Below are positions 26,285-35,857 of a DNA stretch of 64,000 bases, piece after piece (positions within the stretch are counted from its first letter, which is position 1; every line of letters starts with the position of its first letter). The DNA comes from Devosia sp. Root685 (GTDB taxonomy: Bacteria > Pseudomonadota > Alphaproteobacteria > Rhizobiales > Devosiaceae). The position numbers and the translations under genes were made by a program. The DNA lies in NCBI RefSeq assembly GCF_001427875.1, contig NZ_LMHK01000001.1:560871-624870 (forward strand), in the 5' to 3' direction. The notes under the pieces were generated by a model. That model searched no databases. It was given only the letters and a program-made list of their open reading frames with translations, and was not told where the DNA came from.

Positions 26285-26491
26285 ATGCAAGGCCCGTGCG
26301 TTGGTTCTGTGGCCCTAGACCCAATGTCGAATGGAGCGTCAGATACTTGTTTTTCTGCGCGGGCCCGTTGCCGGGCAGAGAAGATGCAAAAAAGAAAAAA
26401 CAGGCAATCCGGCAAACCTTGCGGCGCGGACCATAGCGCAAAGCCCTTGCGTGTCAACGGTGTTGGCCGGTTTTCGGCTAAGCGCGGACGC

Positions 26492-27505
26492 TTAGCTCAC
26501 CTTTGCCGAGCTGGCCCGCGCCACTACACGCGGTGTAACCACGAAGTGTTCGGAATGAGAACGGCCATCAATACGCTCGATGAGCAGGCGCGTTGCTTGC
26601 AAACCTAGCACTTCGCCGGACTGATCAATGCTGGTGAGCCGGTTTTGCGAAAATTCACAAAAGACCGTGTTGTCGTAGCCAACGATGGCAATGTCCTCGG
26701 GGATCGACAGGCCGAGTTCGGTCGCGACGCTGATCGCTTCGAATGCCATGAGGTCGGTCCAGCAGAAGATGGCATCTGGCCGGTCCTTGCCTTCGAGCAG
26801 GCGGCGGAGGATCAACTGCACCTCGCGCAGCACCTGCGGCGCGCGGACGATATTGATGGAGCCGCCCAGGCCCTGCTCGGTCAGCTCCAGCCGATAGCCC
26901 AGTTCGCGCTGATTGATCACCGTCGAAACGGGCGCCGCGAGGCTGAGCATGGCGATCTTCTTGTGGCCATTCTGGCAGAGGTGCCGAACGGCCAGCCGCC
27001 CCCCGAGCTGATCGTCGTTATTGACCGTGTCGAAGCGGGCATCCTCAAGGTCATGGTGCCCGATGGCGACCAGTGGAACGCGGTCGGCAATGTCGTTCAG
27101 CCGCTCATTCGTCTCATTGGGCCCAATCAGAACCAGGCCATCCATCTGGCGGTCGATCATTGCTTCAACCAGAGATGAAGCCGAGACGCTAACCCCTTGC
27201 ATGGCCTGATATCGCGTGCGCTCCAGCGCCGAATTCACGCCCGCAAAAATGTCGGCGAAAAACGGGTTGCGCAGATCGGGAAAGACGAGGCCCAGCGTGT
27301 AGGTGCGCCCGCGCAAACCACGCGCTGAAGCCAGCGGGCGATAATTGAGCTTGTCCATCGACGCCTGCACCTTGGCGCGCAGGGCGTCGCTGACGCCATA
27401 GGCATCGCGCAGAACCTTCGACACTGCGGCCACCGATACCCCGGCATCGCTGGCAACTTCGCGAATGGTAATGCGCGGCGTTCTCGCCGGGCTCTTATTG
27501 GTCAT
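26492..27505 (-). CDS. LacI family transcriptional regulator
   Basis: A 337-residue repressor with an N-terminal helix-turn-helix (TIREVASDAGVSVAAVSKVL), hinge helix (YRPLASARGLRG) and a periplasmic-binding-protein-like sugar domain (TYTLGLVFPDLRNPFFADI, VGYDNTVFCEFS). GGAGGA precedes ATG 27505. It is divergent from the rhamnosidase gene, and the 124-base gap contains a perfect palindrome (27551-27565). It very likely controls the rhamnosidase and ABC transporter genes and itself, with a rhamnoside or rhamnose as effector. Confidence 0.93.
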   Translation of the reverse strand: MTNKSPARTPRITIREVASDAGVSVAAVSKVLRDAYGVSDALRAKVQASMDKLNYRPLASARGLRGRTYTLGLVFPDLRNPFFADIFAGVNSALERTRYQAMQGVSVSASSLVEAMIDRQMDGLVLIGPNETNERLNDIADRVPLVAIGHHDLEDARFDTVNNDDQLGGRLAVRHLCQNGHKKIAMLSLAAPVSTVINQRELGYRLELTEQGLGGSINIVRAPQVLREVQLILRRLLEGKDRPDAIFCWTDLMAFEAISVATELGLSIPEDIAIVGYDNTVFCEFSQNRLTSIDQSGEVLGLQATRLLIERIDGRSHSEHFVVTPRVVARASSAKVS

Positions 27506-27550
27506 GACGTCCTCCGCCTCACTCTTCGCACCTAATCCAAAAAAAGCCTA

Positions 27551-27565
27551 TTGCGAAGTTCGCAA
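27551..27565. promoter_or_regulatory. Candidate LacI-family operator
   Basis: Perfect inverted repeat TTGCGAAGTTCGCAA with a central G, lying between the divergent LacI regulator and rhamnosidase genes. A second, weaker repeat follows at 27570-27581 (GTAGAACGCTAC), with GTAGAAC repeated at 27584-27590. Position and symmetry fit a repressor site for both directions. Confidence 0.65.
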
Positions 27566-27629
27566 AAATGTAGAACGCTACACGTAGAACAGTTTACAGT
27601 CGCGCCAAGCGGCTTGAGGAGACGACCAC

Positions 27630-30017
27630 GTGCTGAATGAAACCACGGCAGAGCTGGCTTCCAGCTCACGAGCTTCCACACGCGCATGGACTGCAAAGAT
27701 GGTCCGTCCGCTCGTTGACAAAGGTGTCGGCACCCCGGCGAGCTTCGTTGCCAAGACCTTCACGCTCGACACAGTCTCCGGCGCTGAAATCCTCGATATC
27801 ACCGCGCTCGGCCTCTACGTCGCCTTCCTCAATGGCAAGCGTGTCGGCAACGATGTGCTGACGCCGGGCTGGACGGCCTATGACGCGCGTTTGAGCTACC
27901 AGACCTACGATGTCGGCTCGCTGCTCGTTGCCGGTGAAAACCGTATCGAGATCTGGCTCGGCGATGGCTGGCTGCGTTCGCAGCTGATGTGGGGCAAGCA
28001 CCCGATCTACAACACCTGGGGCAGCGAGATTGCCGCTCTGGTTGAGCTGCGCGGCCGGGCAGGGGATGCCGATCCGATCCTCGTCACCGACGCCTCCTGG
28101 GAAAGCGGCGAATTGCCGATCCGCAAGTCCGGCATCTATTTCGGCGAGACGTTTGACGCCCGTATTGCCCCGACTGTGTCTGGCGCGACCGCCGCGATCG
28201 ATTTCGACCATGCGCGCCTCGTCGCCCATGAAACCACCCCAGTGCGCGAACTCGACGCGCTGACCGCGGTCAAGACCTGGACCGATGCCGAAGGCCGTAT
28301 TGTTTTCGACTTCGCCCAGAACGTTGGCGGCTATGTCGCCATCTCGGTTGCTGGCGCTGCCGGCGCCACGGTCGTCATCGAGCACGCCGAAGTGCTCGAT
28401 AAGGACGGCAATTTCTACAACGTCAATTACCGCACCGCGGAAGCAACGATCACCTATGTCCTCAAGGGGCAGGGGACCGAAACCTATCGTCCGCACTTCA
28501 CCTTCCAGGGTTTCCGTTACGCCCGCGTCGCCATCACCGGCGATGCAAAGCTCGTCGACATCAAGTCGCTCCCGATCAGCTCGGTGACCGAGCAGAAGGC
28601 GACCTTCACCTCCGGCAATAAGCTGGTGAACCGCCTCTTCCTCAACACGCTCTGGAGCCAGCGCGGCAACTTCATCGAAGTGCCGACCGACTGCCCCCAG
28701 CGCGACGAGCGTCTGGGCTGGACCGGCGATGCGCAGGTTTTTGCCGGCACGGCCGCCTATCTCGGCGATGTGCAGACCTTCTTCCACAAGTGGGTGCGCG
28801 ACCTGATGGTCGATCAGCGCGAAGACGGCGCCGTTCCGCACGTCTGCCCCGATCCGACCCGCATGCAGCCCGAATTCTATCCCGGCTTCTACGGTTCGAC
28901 CGGCTGGGGCGACGCCATTTATCAGGTGCCGTGGCAGCTTTATCTCCACTATGGCGACACCGCGTTCCTCAAGGAAACGCTGCCGTCCATGATCAAGTGG
29001 GTGGATTTCGTCTGGTCGATCAGCGATGGCCCGATCGTGTCGCCGCCGCGCGAATGGGGCGCCCGTGGCTTCTCGTTCGGCGATTGGCTGCAGCCCAAGG
29101 GCCCGAGCGCCAAGCCGCTGCCGACCATCGGCGACGATGCCGCCGCAACGATCTATCTCCACATCGCCGCCAAGCAGGTTGCCGAGATCGCCACTATTGT
29201 CGGCGACACCGCGAGTGCTGCGCGCCTCGGCAAGATGGCCGATGCGGTAAAGACCGCCTTTGCCAGCGAGTTCATCACGGTTTCCGGCCGTCTCGCTTAT
29301 GACGACCAGACCTCCTACGCTCTGGCCATCGTCCACGACCTGATCCCGGCCGACAAATACGAAGCGGCCAAGGGCTATTTCAAGAACACCATCGACCGCG
29401 CCGATCGCCGCATCGGTACCGGTTTTATCGGCACCCCGGCGCTGCTGCCGGCGCTGATCAAGATCGGCGAATGGGCCCTCGCCAGCGAAGTCTTCCTCCA
29501 GGAAGAAGTTCCCGGCTGGCTCTACCAGGTGAAGATGGGCGCGACGACGATCTGGGAACGCTGGGATGCGATCCAGGAAGATGGCTCGATCTACAATCCG
29601 CAGATGAATTCCTACAATCACTATGCCTATGGCGCCGTCTGCCAGTGGCTGCTGGAAGGTGTTGCGGGCTTCCGTCCCGACGAGAAGGATCCGGCGTTCA
29701 AGACCGTGGTGTTCGAACCGCGGATCCTGCCCGAATTGTCGCCGGTCAATGCCGAGCACGATAGCCCCGCCGGCACGATCCGCGCCGCCTGGACCATCAG
29801 CGGCGAAGCGGTTCGCTACGAGATCGAAGTGCCGGCGGCGAGCCGCGGCGTGCTTCGTCTTGCGGCCGCCTATCGCGATGCGACGCTCGATGGCCAGGCC
29901 ATCGCCACGGGCCAGGACGCTGCTCTTTCGTCCGGCAAGCACGTCGTGACCTTCAACTATGCAGCACCGAAGCGCGAGGAGCGCCAGAAGTCGCTGGTCA
30001 ACGCCAACACGCCGTAA
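27630..30017 (+). CDS. Alpha-L-rhamnosidase, GH78 family
   Basis: A 795-residue glycoside hydrolase that frees L-rhamnose from rhamnosides. After an N-terminal beta domain (KTFTLDTVSGAEILDITALG, FLNGKRVGNDVLTPGWT) come the second beta domain and the (alpha/alpha)6 barrel with DCPQRDERLGWTGDAQ, which holds the catalytic acid region, and GATTIWERWDAI with the second conserved Glu. The C-terminal beta domain ends near HVVTFNYAAPK. GTG 27630 follows TTGAGGAGA. There is no signal peptide, so it acts in the cytoplasm on imported substrate. Followed at 57 bases by a sugar ABC transporter. Confidence 0.94.
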   Translation: MLNETTAELASSSRASTRAWTAKMVRPLVDKGVGTPASFVAKTFTLDTVSGAEILDITALGLYVAFLNGKRVGNDVLTPGWTAYDARLSYQTYDVGSLLVAGENRIEIWLGDGWLRSQLMWGKHPIYNTWGSEIAALVELRGRAGDADPILVTDASWESGELPIRKSGIYFGETFDARIAPTVSGATAAIDFDHARLVAHETTPVRELDALTAVKTWTDAEGRIVFDFAQNVGGYVAISVAGAAGATVVIEHAEVLDKDGNFYNVNYRTAEATITYVLKGQGTETYRPHFTFQGFRYARVAITGDAKLVDIKSLPISSVTEQKATFTSGNKLVNRLFLNTLWSQRGNFIEVPTDCPQRDERLGWTGDAQVFAGTAAYLGDVQTFFHKWVRDLMVDQREDGAVPHVCPDPTRMQPEFYPGFYGSTGWGDAIYQVPWQLYLHYGDTAFLKETLPSMIKWVDFVWSISDGPIVSPPREWGARGFSFGDWLQPKGPSAKPLPTIGDDAAATIYLHIAAKQVAEIATIVGDTASAARLGKMADAVKTAFASEFITVSGRLAYDDQTSYALAIVHDLIPADKYEAAKGYFKNTIDRADRRIGTGFIGTPALLPALIKIGEWALASEVFLQEEVPGWLYQVKMGATTIWERWDAIQEDGSIYNPQMNSYNHYAYGAVCQWLLEGVAGFRPDEKDPAFKTVVFEPRILPELSPVNAEHDSPAGTIRAAWTISGEAVRYEIEVPAASRGVLRLAAAYRDATLDGQAIATGQDAALSSGKHVVTFNYAAPKREERQKSLVNANTP

Positions 30018-30040
30018 GGCGCGTCTCTGAGTTAACTAAT

Positions 30041-30057
30041 GCCCACAAAGTGTGGGC
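30041..30057 (+). promoter_or_regulatory. Hairpin before the binding-protein gene
   Basis: GCCCAC (30041-30046) pairs with GTGGGC (30052-30057) around AAAGT, followed by CTTT and the ribosome-binding site GGGAGG (30061-30066). The T-run is too short for a strong terminator; a role in mRNA processing or in protecting the binding-protein message is more likely. Confidence 0.5.
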
Positions 30058-30073
30058 CTTTGGGAGGTAGACT

Positions 30074-31363
30074 ATGACCAAGACCAAACTTTTCGCCCTG
30101 ACCGGCGCCAGCCTGCTCGGCCTGATGATGACGGCAAATGCCGTCAACGCTCAGCAGTCCGGCTATCTGTCGTTCCTCATCGATAACGGCCCGCAGTCGG
30201 TTGCGGTCGCTGAAGCATGGGTGGCTGCCTTTACCGAGCAGAACCCCGATGTCACCATCGACATCGAAGTGCGCCCCGGTGGCGGCGAAGGCGACAACAT
30301 CGTCAAGACCCGCCTCGCGACCGGCGCCATGGCCGATGTGTTCTTCTACAATTCGGGTTCGCTTTTCCAGGCGATCAACCCGGTGCAGAACCTCCTGCCG
30401 CTGACCAACGAGCCCTTCCAGGCCGCGATCCAGGACAGCTTCAAGTCCGTGGTTTCCGCTGGCGGCGAAGTCTACGGCGCGCCTTTCGCTCCCGCCATGG
30501 GCGGCGGCATCTTCTACAACAAGCCGATCTATGAAGAGCTTGGCCTCGAAATTCCCAAGACCTGGGACGAGTTCATGGCCAACAACGAAAAGATCAAGGC
30601 TGCCGGCAAGACTGCCGTCATCCAGACCTATGGCGAAACCTGGACCTCCCAGCTCTTCGTTCTGGCCGACTTCTACAACGTCCTCACCGAAGTGCCTGAC
30701 TTTGCCGAAAAGTTCACTGCGGGCGAAGCCAAGTTCGCCACCACTCCGGCAGCAGTCCGTGGCTTTGAAAAGCTGCAGGCCGTCTATGACGGCGGCTATC
30801 TCAACGCCGACTTCGGCGCTGCCACCTATCCCGATGGCCTGCGCATGGTTGCCACGGGCGAGGGCGCTCACTATCCGATGCTGACCTTCGGCATTGGCGC
30901 GATCGCCGAAACCGTGCCGGATCACTTGGCTGACGTCGGCTTCTTCGCCCAGCCGGGCGACAATGCCGAAACCAACGGCCTGACCACCTGGATGCCGGAC
31001 TCGATCTACGTTGCCAAGTCGACCACCAGCCCGGATCTGGCCAAGGCATTCGTTGCTTTCGTCGCTTCGCCTGAAGGCTGCGATATCCGCAACGAAGCTG
31101 TCGGCGCCACCGGTCCATACATGATCGACGGCTGCACCCTGCCTGCCGACGTGCCGCCTGCCGTGTCCGACATGCTGCCCTACTTCCAGGAAGGCGGCCA
31201 TAACGGTCCGGCTCTCGAGTTCCTCTCGCCCATCAAGGGCCCGGCGCTCGAGCAGATCACCGTCGAAGTCGGCTCGGGCATCCGCCAGGCCGCTGACGGC
31301 GCTGCGCTCTACGACGAAGACGTGCGCAAGCAGGCACAGCAGCTCGGCCTTGCCGGCTGGTAA
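30074..31363 (+). CDS. CUT1-type ABC transporter, sugar-binding protein
   Basis: A 429-residue extracellular solute-binding protein (family 1). The signal peptide LFALTGASLLGLMMTANA ends near VNAQQSG. The mature part has the family's LATGAMADVFFYNSG hinge motif, FAPAMGGGIFYNKPIYEELG, ETWTSQLF and TTSPDLAKAFVAFV. It should bind a sugar in the periplasm and deliver it to the two permeases that follow. Its place after the GH78 gene suggests a rhamnose-containing oligosaccharide or glycoside. A strong GGGAGG precedes the ATG. Confidence 0.93.
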   Translation: MTKTKLFALTGASLLGLMMTANAVNAQQSGYLSFLIDNGPQSVAVAEAWVAAFTEQNPDVTIDIEVRPGGGEGDNIVKTRLATGAMADVFFYNSGSLFQAINPVQNLLPLTNEPFQAAIQDSFKSVVSAGGEVYGAPFAPAMGGGIFYNKPIYEELGLEIPKTWDEFMANNEKIKAAGKTAVIQTYGETWTSQLFVLADFYNVLTEVPDFAEKFTAGEAKFATTPAAVRGFEKLQAVYDGGYLNADFGAATYPDGLRMVATGEGAHYPMLTFGIGAIAETVPDHLADVGFFAQPGDNAETNGLTTWMPDSIYVAKSTTSPDLAKAFVAFVASPEGCDIRNEAVGATGPYMIDGCTLPADVPPAVSDMLPYFQEGGHNGPALEFLSPIKGPALEQITVEVGSGIRQAADGAALYDEDVRKQAQQLGLAGW

Positions 31364-31382
31364 TCGTCTCTGACCCTGCTCA

Positions 31383-31411
31383 GGCTCCGGAAGGGTTTCC
31401 CCTCCGGAGCC
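31383..31411 (+). promoter_or_regulatory. Intercistronic hairpin after the binding-protein gene
   Basis: A perfect 9-bp stem, GGCTCCGGA (31383-31391) with TCCGGAGCC (31403-31411). No T-run follows, so it is not a simple terminator. Such stems often guard the 3' end of the binding-protein mRNA and let it accumulate over the permease message. Confidence 0.65.
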
Positions 31412-31434
31412 TCGGCGCATTGCGAGGTTCCTCC

Positions 31435-32325
31435 ATGACAGCATCAGCTGTTCCTGCGCTGAAAATACAGCGTAGGTCCCTTTACCCCGGCTGGTTCTAT
31501 GCACCGGCTGCGGTAGTCTATTCCGTGCTGTTCCTGGCGCCGACCCTTGCGTCGCTCTATTTCAGCCTGACGCGCTGGACGCTGTTCGATGCCACCTTCA
31601 TCGGCTTCGACAATTTCGCGCAGTTCTTCCGCGAGCCGTTCCTTATCCAGGGTCTCGTCAACACGGTGATCTACGCCGTGATCACATCGGGCCTCAAGGT
31701 TGTGGTCGGCATGATGCTGGCCGTGATGCTGACGAGCCAGATCATGGCGCGCGGCTATCTGCGCTCGGTGATCTTCTTTCCCGTGCTGGTGTCCACCATC
31801 GGCGTCGGCATGACCTTTACGGTGCTGATGCATCCGACCCTGGGCATGATCAACCAGTCACTGGCGTTGATCGGCATCAAGGGGCCGGGCTGGCTCGTCG
31901 ATCCCAAGCTGGCGCTGTTCTCGGTTGCTCTGGTTGACGTCTGGAAGGGCGTCGGCCTTGCCACCGTCATCTATATCGCCGGTCTCGTCGCCATCCCCAA
32001 GGATTACTACGAAGCCGCCCGCATCGATGGCGCGACCAAGCTGCAGAACTTCTTCTATGTGACCCTGCCGCTCAGCCGTCCGGCGACCGCCACGGTGATC
32101 ACTCTCTCCTTTATCGGCGGTCTCCGCACCTTCGACCTGATCTGGGCCATGACCAAGGGCGGGCCGGGCTTTGCCTCCGATACCGTCGCTTCGGTGATCT
32201 ACAAGCAGTATCAGGCGGGCTTTTATGGCCTCTCGACGGCAGGCAATGTGGTGCTCTTCATCCTCATCGCCGTACTCGTCGTACCGCTGACCATGTTCCT
32301 CAATCGCAAGCAGGGCTTCGAATGA
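31435..32325 (+). CDS. CUT1-type ABC transporter permease 1
   Basis: A 296-residue inner-membrane protein with six predicted helices, beginning with FYAPAAVVYSVLFLAPTLAS. The EAA loop that touches the ATPase is EAARIDGATKLQNFFYVTLP. ATG 31435 follows GAGG; a TTG at 31420 is less likely. MalF/UgpA-like. The stop overlaps the next start (ATGA at 32322). Confidence 0.93.
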   Translation: MTASAVPALKIQRRSLYPGWFYAPAAVVYSVLFLAPTLASLYFSLTRWTLFDATFIGFDNFAQFFREPFLIQGLVNTVIYAVITSGLKVVVGMMLAVMLTSQIMARGYLRSVIFFPVLVSTIGVGMTFTVLMHPTLGMINQSLALIGIKGPGWLVDPKLALFSVALVDVWKGVGLATVIYIAGLVAIPKDYYEAARIDGATKLQNFFYVTLPLSRPATATVITLSFIGGLRTFDLIWAMTKGGPGFASDTVASVIYKQYQAGFYGLSTAGNVVLFILIAVLVVPLTMFLNRKQGFE

Positions 32326-33149
32326 GATCGCGCGCTTCCCTCTTCGGCGGCATTGCCGCCATCGCCGCAACGTTCGTGGTCTTCGTGATCCCGTTCCTGT
32401 TCATCATCCTGATGGCCTTCAAGGACAAGCAGCAGTCCGCGCTGCGCGACTTCTCCTGGCCCAACGGGTTCCATCTCTTTGAAAACCTCTATGAGGTGAT
32501 CAAGACCCGCAACTGGATGATGATTACGGCCTTCATCAACTCCTCGCTGATCACCGTCGTCAGCGTCACCCTTCTTATTGTCCTCGCGGCCATGGTTGGC
32601 TTCGTCCTGGCCCGCCGCAAGACGAAGTGGAACGGGTTGATCGAGTTTCTTATTCTCGCCGGACTGATGATCCCCCCGGCTGTGGTGCCGACGATCTGGC
32701 TGCTGCAAGGTCTAAAACTCTTCGGCACGCTGCACGGCATGATCCTGATCCAGGTAGCCTATAATCTGCCGTTCTCGATCATTTTGTACCGCGCCTTCAT
32801 CGCCACCATTCCGCGTGAGCTGGACGAGGCCGCCGTGATCGACGGGGCACGGCCCTTGGACGTGTTCTTCCGCATCATCCTGCCGCTCCTCTGGCCGGTG
32901 ACGGTGACCAATATCGTGGTGCAGTCGGTCGGCATTTTTAACGACTTCACCAACCCGCTCTACTACCTGCCGGGCAACCAGAACGCGACCGTGCAGCTGA
33001 CGCTCTATAATTTCCAGAGCCAGTTCAGCACGGCCTACAACCTGCTTTTCACCAATATCCTGCTCATCACCATTCCGCCGCTCATCGTCTTCATGTTCTT
33101 CAACCGGCAGATCGTCGCCGGCATGACGGCCGGCGCGGTCAAGGGGTAG
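32322..33149 (+). CDS. CUT1-type ABC transporter permease 2
   Basis: A 275-residue inner-membrane protein, MalG/UgpE-like, with six predicted helices and the EAA loop DEAAVIDGARPLDVFFRIIL. The N-terminus LFGGIAAIAATFVVFVIPFL is a typical first helix. It overlaps permease 1 by 4 bases and is followed at 33 bases by the ATPase gene. Confidence 0.93.
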   Translation: MRSRASLFGGIAAIAATFVVFVIPFLFIILMAFKDKQQSALRDFSWPNGFHLFENLYEVIKTRNWMMITAFINSSLITVVSVTLLIVLAAMVGFVLARRKTKWNGLIEFLILAGLMIPPAVVPTIWLLQGLKLFGTLHGMILIQVAYNLPFSIILYRAFIATIPRELDEAAVIDGARPLDVFFRIILPLLWPVTVTNIVVQSVGIFNDFTNPLYYLPGNQNATVQLTLYNFQSQFSTAYNLLFTNILLITIPPLIVFMFFNRQIVAGMTAGAVKG

Positions 33150-33182
33150 GGCGATGACAATTCTCAACGGGGAGATCTGACC

Positions 33183-34271
33183 ATGGCCGGTTTGGAACTC
33201 AAGAATATCCAGAAGACCTACGGCAAGGTCGAGGTCATCAAGGGTGTGGACCTGACCATCAAAGACGGCGAATTCGTCGTCTTCGTCGGCCCCTCGGGCT
33301 GCGGCAAGTCCACCTTGCTGCGCATGATCGCGGGCCTTGAAGACATCACCGGTGGTGAACTCTATATCGGTGACAAGCTCTGCAATGATGTCGAGCCGCG
33401 CGACCGTTCCATCGCCATGGTCTTCCAGTCCTATGCGCTCTATCCGCATATGACCGTCTACGACAATGTCGGCTTCGGCCTCAAACTCGCCAAGACGCCG
33501 AAAGACGTCCGCGATCAGAAAATCCGCGAAGCCGCGCGCATCCTCAAAATGGAACACCTGCTTGATCGCAAGCCCGGCCAGCTCTCCGGCGGTCAGCGCC
33601 AGCGCGTCGCCATCGGCCGCGCCATCGTCCGCAAGCCCGAAGTCTTCCTCTTCGACGAACCGCTCTCCAATCTCGACGCCGCGCTCCGCGTCGATACCCG
33701 CATGGAGATCGCAAAGCTCCACGCCGATCTCGGCGCCACCATGGTCTACGTCACCCACGATCAGGTGGAAGCCATGACCCTCGCCGACAAGATCGTCGTG
33801 CTCGATGCCGGCGTCGTCCAGCAGGTCGGCAGCCCGATCGAACTCTACCAGCGCCCGACCAATCTCTTCGTCGCCGGCTTCATCGGCTCGCCGAAAATGA
33901 ACTTCGTTGAAGTCACCGTTGAGGCCGTCGATGCGGACAGCATCACGGTCACCAGCAAGGATGTCGCAAGTCTTCGCGTTCCGGCGCGAACGGAGGGTGT
34001 CGATGTTAACAGTCTGCTAACATTAGGTATCCGTCCGCACGACCTATTGCCCGCCAATAGTGGTGCCATTGTCGGCCGCGTCAGCCTTGTCGAACGGCTC
34101 GGCAATGAGACGATTGTCAATATTGAACTGGCCTCCGGCGCCCCCTGGCTCGCCGTCCTCGATGGCGATCAGGCCCTCCGCGTCGGCGAAAGTCTCGCCC
34201 TCGCCGCAGAGCCAGCCAAGGCAATTCTCTTCGACAAGGACGGCAAGGCGCTGCTGGCGCCGATCGCCTAA
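33183..34271 (+). CDS. CUT1-type ABC transporter ATP-binding protein (UgpC/MsmK-like)
   Basis: A 362-residue ATPase that powers the importer. Walker [10 protein letters not shown], signature LSGGQRQR, Walker [13 protein letters not shown] and the His switch THDQVEAM are intact. A C-terminal TOBE-type regulatory domain of about 120 residues ([20 protein letters not shown]) follows, as in ATPases that can serve several sugar transporters. GGGGAG precedes ATG 33183. Last gene of the rhamnoside unit, before a clear terminator. Confidence 0.94.
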   Translation: MAGLELKNIQKTYGKVEVIKGVDLTIKDGEFVVFVGPSGCGKSTLLRMIAGLEDITGGELYIGDKLCNDVEPRDRSIAMVFQSYALYPHMTVYDNVGFGLKLAKTPKDVRDQKIREAARILKMEHLLDRKPGQLSGGQRQRVAIGRAIVRKPEVFLFDEPLSNLDAALRVDTRMEIAKLHADLGATMVYVTHDQVEAMTLADKIVVLDAGVVQQVGSPIELYQRPTNLFVAGFIGSPKMNFVEVTVEAVDADSITVTSKDVASLRVPARTEGVDVNSLLTLGIRPHDLLPANSGAIVGRVSLVERLGNETIVNIELASGAPWLAVLDGDQALRVGESLALAAEPAKAILFDKDGKALLAPIA

Positions 34272-34294
34272 ACAATTCAACCACTTACCTTCTC

Positions 34295-34326
34295 AAAAGG
34301 GCTCCGGCAATGCCGGGGCCCTTTTT
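34295..34326 (+). terminator. Rho-independent terminator of the rhamnoside operon
   Basis: A GC-rich stem, GGGCTCCGGC (34299-34308) with GCCGGGGCCC (34312-34321; one wobble pair), and loop AAT, followed by TTTTT at 34322-34326. It starts 24 bases after the ATPase stop codon. Confidence 0.9.
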
Positions 34327-34501
34327 GCATTGGCCTGTCGAAATCGCGAAACATCAAACGTCGTCAGTCTGTTAGCGCAACGATCCGCTGACACATCCTG
34401 TCACGGAATGAGGCTAGATCGTTCCCACTTGCCGCCACGGCCCCTAGGGAGGAAAGTGCTCCGCCCGGCCGAAATGACCTGAAATTTCAGAGGACTAAGC
34501 A

Positions 34502-35848
34502 ATGCGTCCCTTTCATCATCTTCTGGCGAATAACCTCGTGGCCAATGTCACGAATTACACCGTCTGGTTCGCCGTAACCTTTTGGGTTTTCATCGAAACC
34601 CAGTCGGTCTTCGCCACCGGCATGATCGCCGGCATCTATCTCGTCTTCACCGCCGCCTTCGGCTTCTGGTTCGGCTCGATCGTCGATCACAATTCGAAAA
34701 GGCTCGCCATGCTGGGCTCGAGCGTGGCCTCGGGCCTTTGCTATGTCGCCGGGCTCGCAATGGTACTGGCCGCACCGGCCGGGGCTTTCGAAAACCCATA
34801 CGGACCCTATCTCTGGCTCTTCATCCTCACCGTGATGCTCGGGGTCATTGCCGGCAATATCCGCTCCATAGCGCTGCCGACGCTCGTCACCATCCTCATC
34901 CCCGAAGACAGCCGCGACAAGGCCAATGGCCTCGTAGGCATGGTGGGTGGCATCGGTTTCCTCACCACTTCTGTCATCTCCGGTTTCCTTGTTGCCTTCA
35001 CCGGCATGCTGGGCGTGATGATCCTCGCGCTGGCTGCGACCGTCCTCGCTTTCGTGCACCTATCCTTCGTCAAGGTGGACGAGGGCAGGGCGCCCGTCGA
35101 TCCGGATGTGCCCGCCGAACCCAAGCGCGTTGACATCGCCGGCACCATTGCCGTCATCGCCGCCGTTCCCGGCCTTTTTGCCCTTATCTTCTTCGCTACG
35201 TTCAACAATTTCCTCGGCGGCATCTTCATGGCGCTGCTCGATGCCTATGGATTGTCGCTGGTCTCGGTGGAAGTCTGGGGCCTGTTGTTCGGCGTTCTTT
35301 CGACCGCGTTCATCGCCAGCGGCATCATCATTGCCAAAACCGGGCTCGGCAAAAATCCGCTGCGCACGCTGCTGATGGTCAATGTCATCACCTGGTCCGT
35401 GTGCTGCGTTTTCACGCTGCAATCGTCCATCTGGCTCCTGGCGGTCGGGTGTTTCGTCTGGATGCTGCTGGGCCCCTATGCCGAAGCTGCCGAGCACACG
35501 ACCCTCCAAAAGGTGGTGCCGCTCGAACGCCAGGGCCGCGTTTTCGGCTTTGCGCAATCGGTCGAACAGGCAGCCTCGCCGCTGACGGCATTTCTCATCG
35601 GACCGCTGACGCAGTTCGTGGTTATTCCATTCATGACGGATGGGGCAGGGGCCCAGTCCATCGGTTCCTGGTTCGGCACCGGCCCGGCCCGCGGCATTGC
35701 CCTGGTGTTCACCGTCGCCGGGTTTATCGGCCTCGCCGTCACCATCCTCGCCTTCAATTCGCGATATTATCGACAATTGTCCGCGGCCTATGCCAATAAC
35801 AAGGACGATGACGACAATGGCGGAGCGGCCGTCGCCAACCCCGCCTGA
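34502..35848 (+). CDS. MFS transporter
   Basis: A 448-residue major facilitator protein with about 12 predicted membrane helices. The first helices (WFAVTFWVFIETQSVFATGM, IYLVFTAAFGFWFGSIVDH) end in the GSIVDHNSKRL loop, a variant of the MFS motif A. A hydrophilic central loop lies near residues 190-210, and the tail is acidic (NNKDDDDNGG). AGAGGA precedes ATG 34502. It lies beyond the terminator and so is separate from the rhamnoside operon. Substrate unknown; drug or metabolite export is possible. The 175 bases between terminator and start show no clear regulatory box. Confidence 0.88.
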   Translation: MRPFHHLLANNLVANVTNYTVWFAVTFWVFIETQSVFATGMIAGIYLVFTAAFGFWFGSIVDHNSKRLAMLGSSVASGLCYVAGLAMVLAAPAGAFENPYGPYLWLFILTVMLGVIAGNIRSIALPTLVTILIPEDSRDKANGLVGMVGGIGFLTTSVISGFLVAFTGMLGVMILALAATVLAFVHLSFVKVDEGRAPVDPDVPAEPKRVDIAGTIAVIAAVPGLFALIFFATFNNFLGGIFMALLDAYGLSLVSVEVWGLLFGVLSTAFIASGIIIAKTGLGKNPLRTLLMVNVITWSVCCVFTLQSSIWLLAVGCFVWMLLGPYAEAAEHTTLQKVVPLERQGRVFGFAQSVEQAASPLTAFLIGPLTQFVVIPFMTDGAGAQSIGSWFGTGPARGIALVFTVAGFIGLAVTILAFNSRYYRQLSAAYANNKDDDDNGGAAVANPA

Positions 35849-35857
35849 TCGTCGCGT

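Noticed and set aside
27666..29942. Long open frame on the minus strand inside the GH78 gene (758 codons)
   Set aside because: Antisense to a well-supported rhamnosidase. No ribosome-binding site, and composition is that of a mirror frame.
31383..31411. Strong hairpin as a terminator between binding protein and permease
   Set aside because: No T-run follows, and the permeases need transcription from upstream. Kept as an mRNA-stability hairpin.
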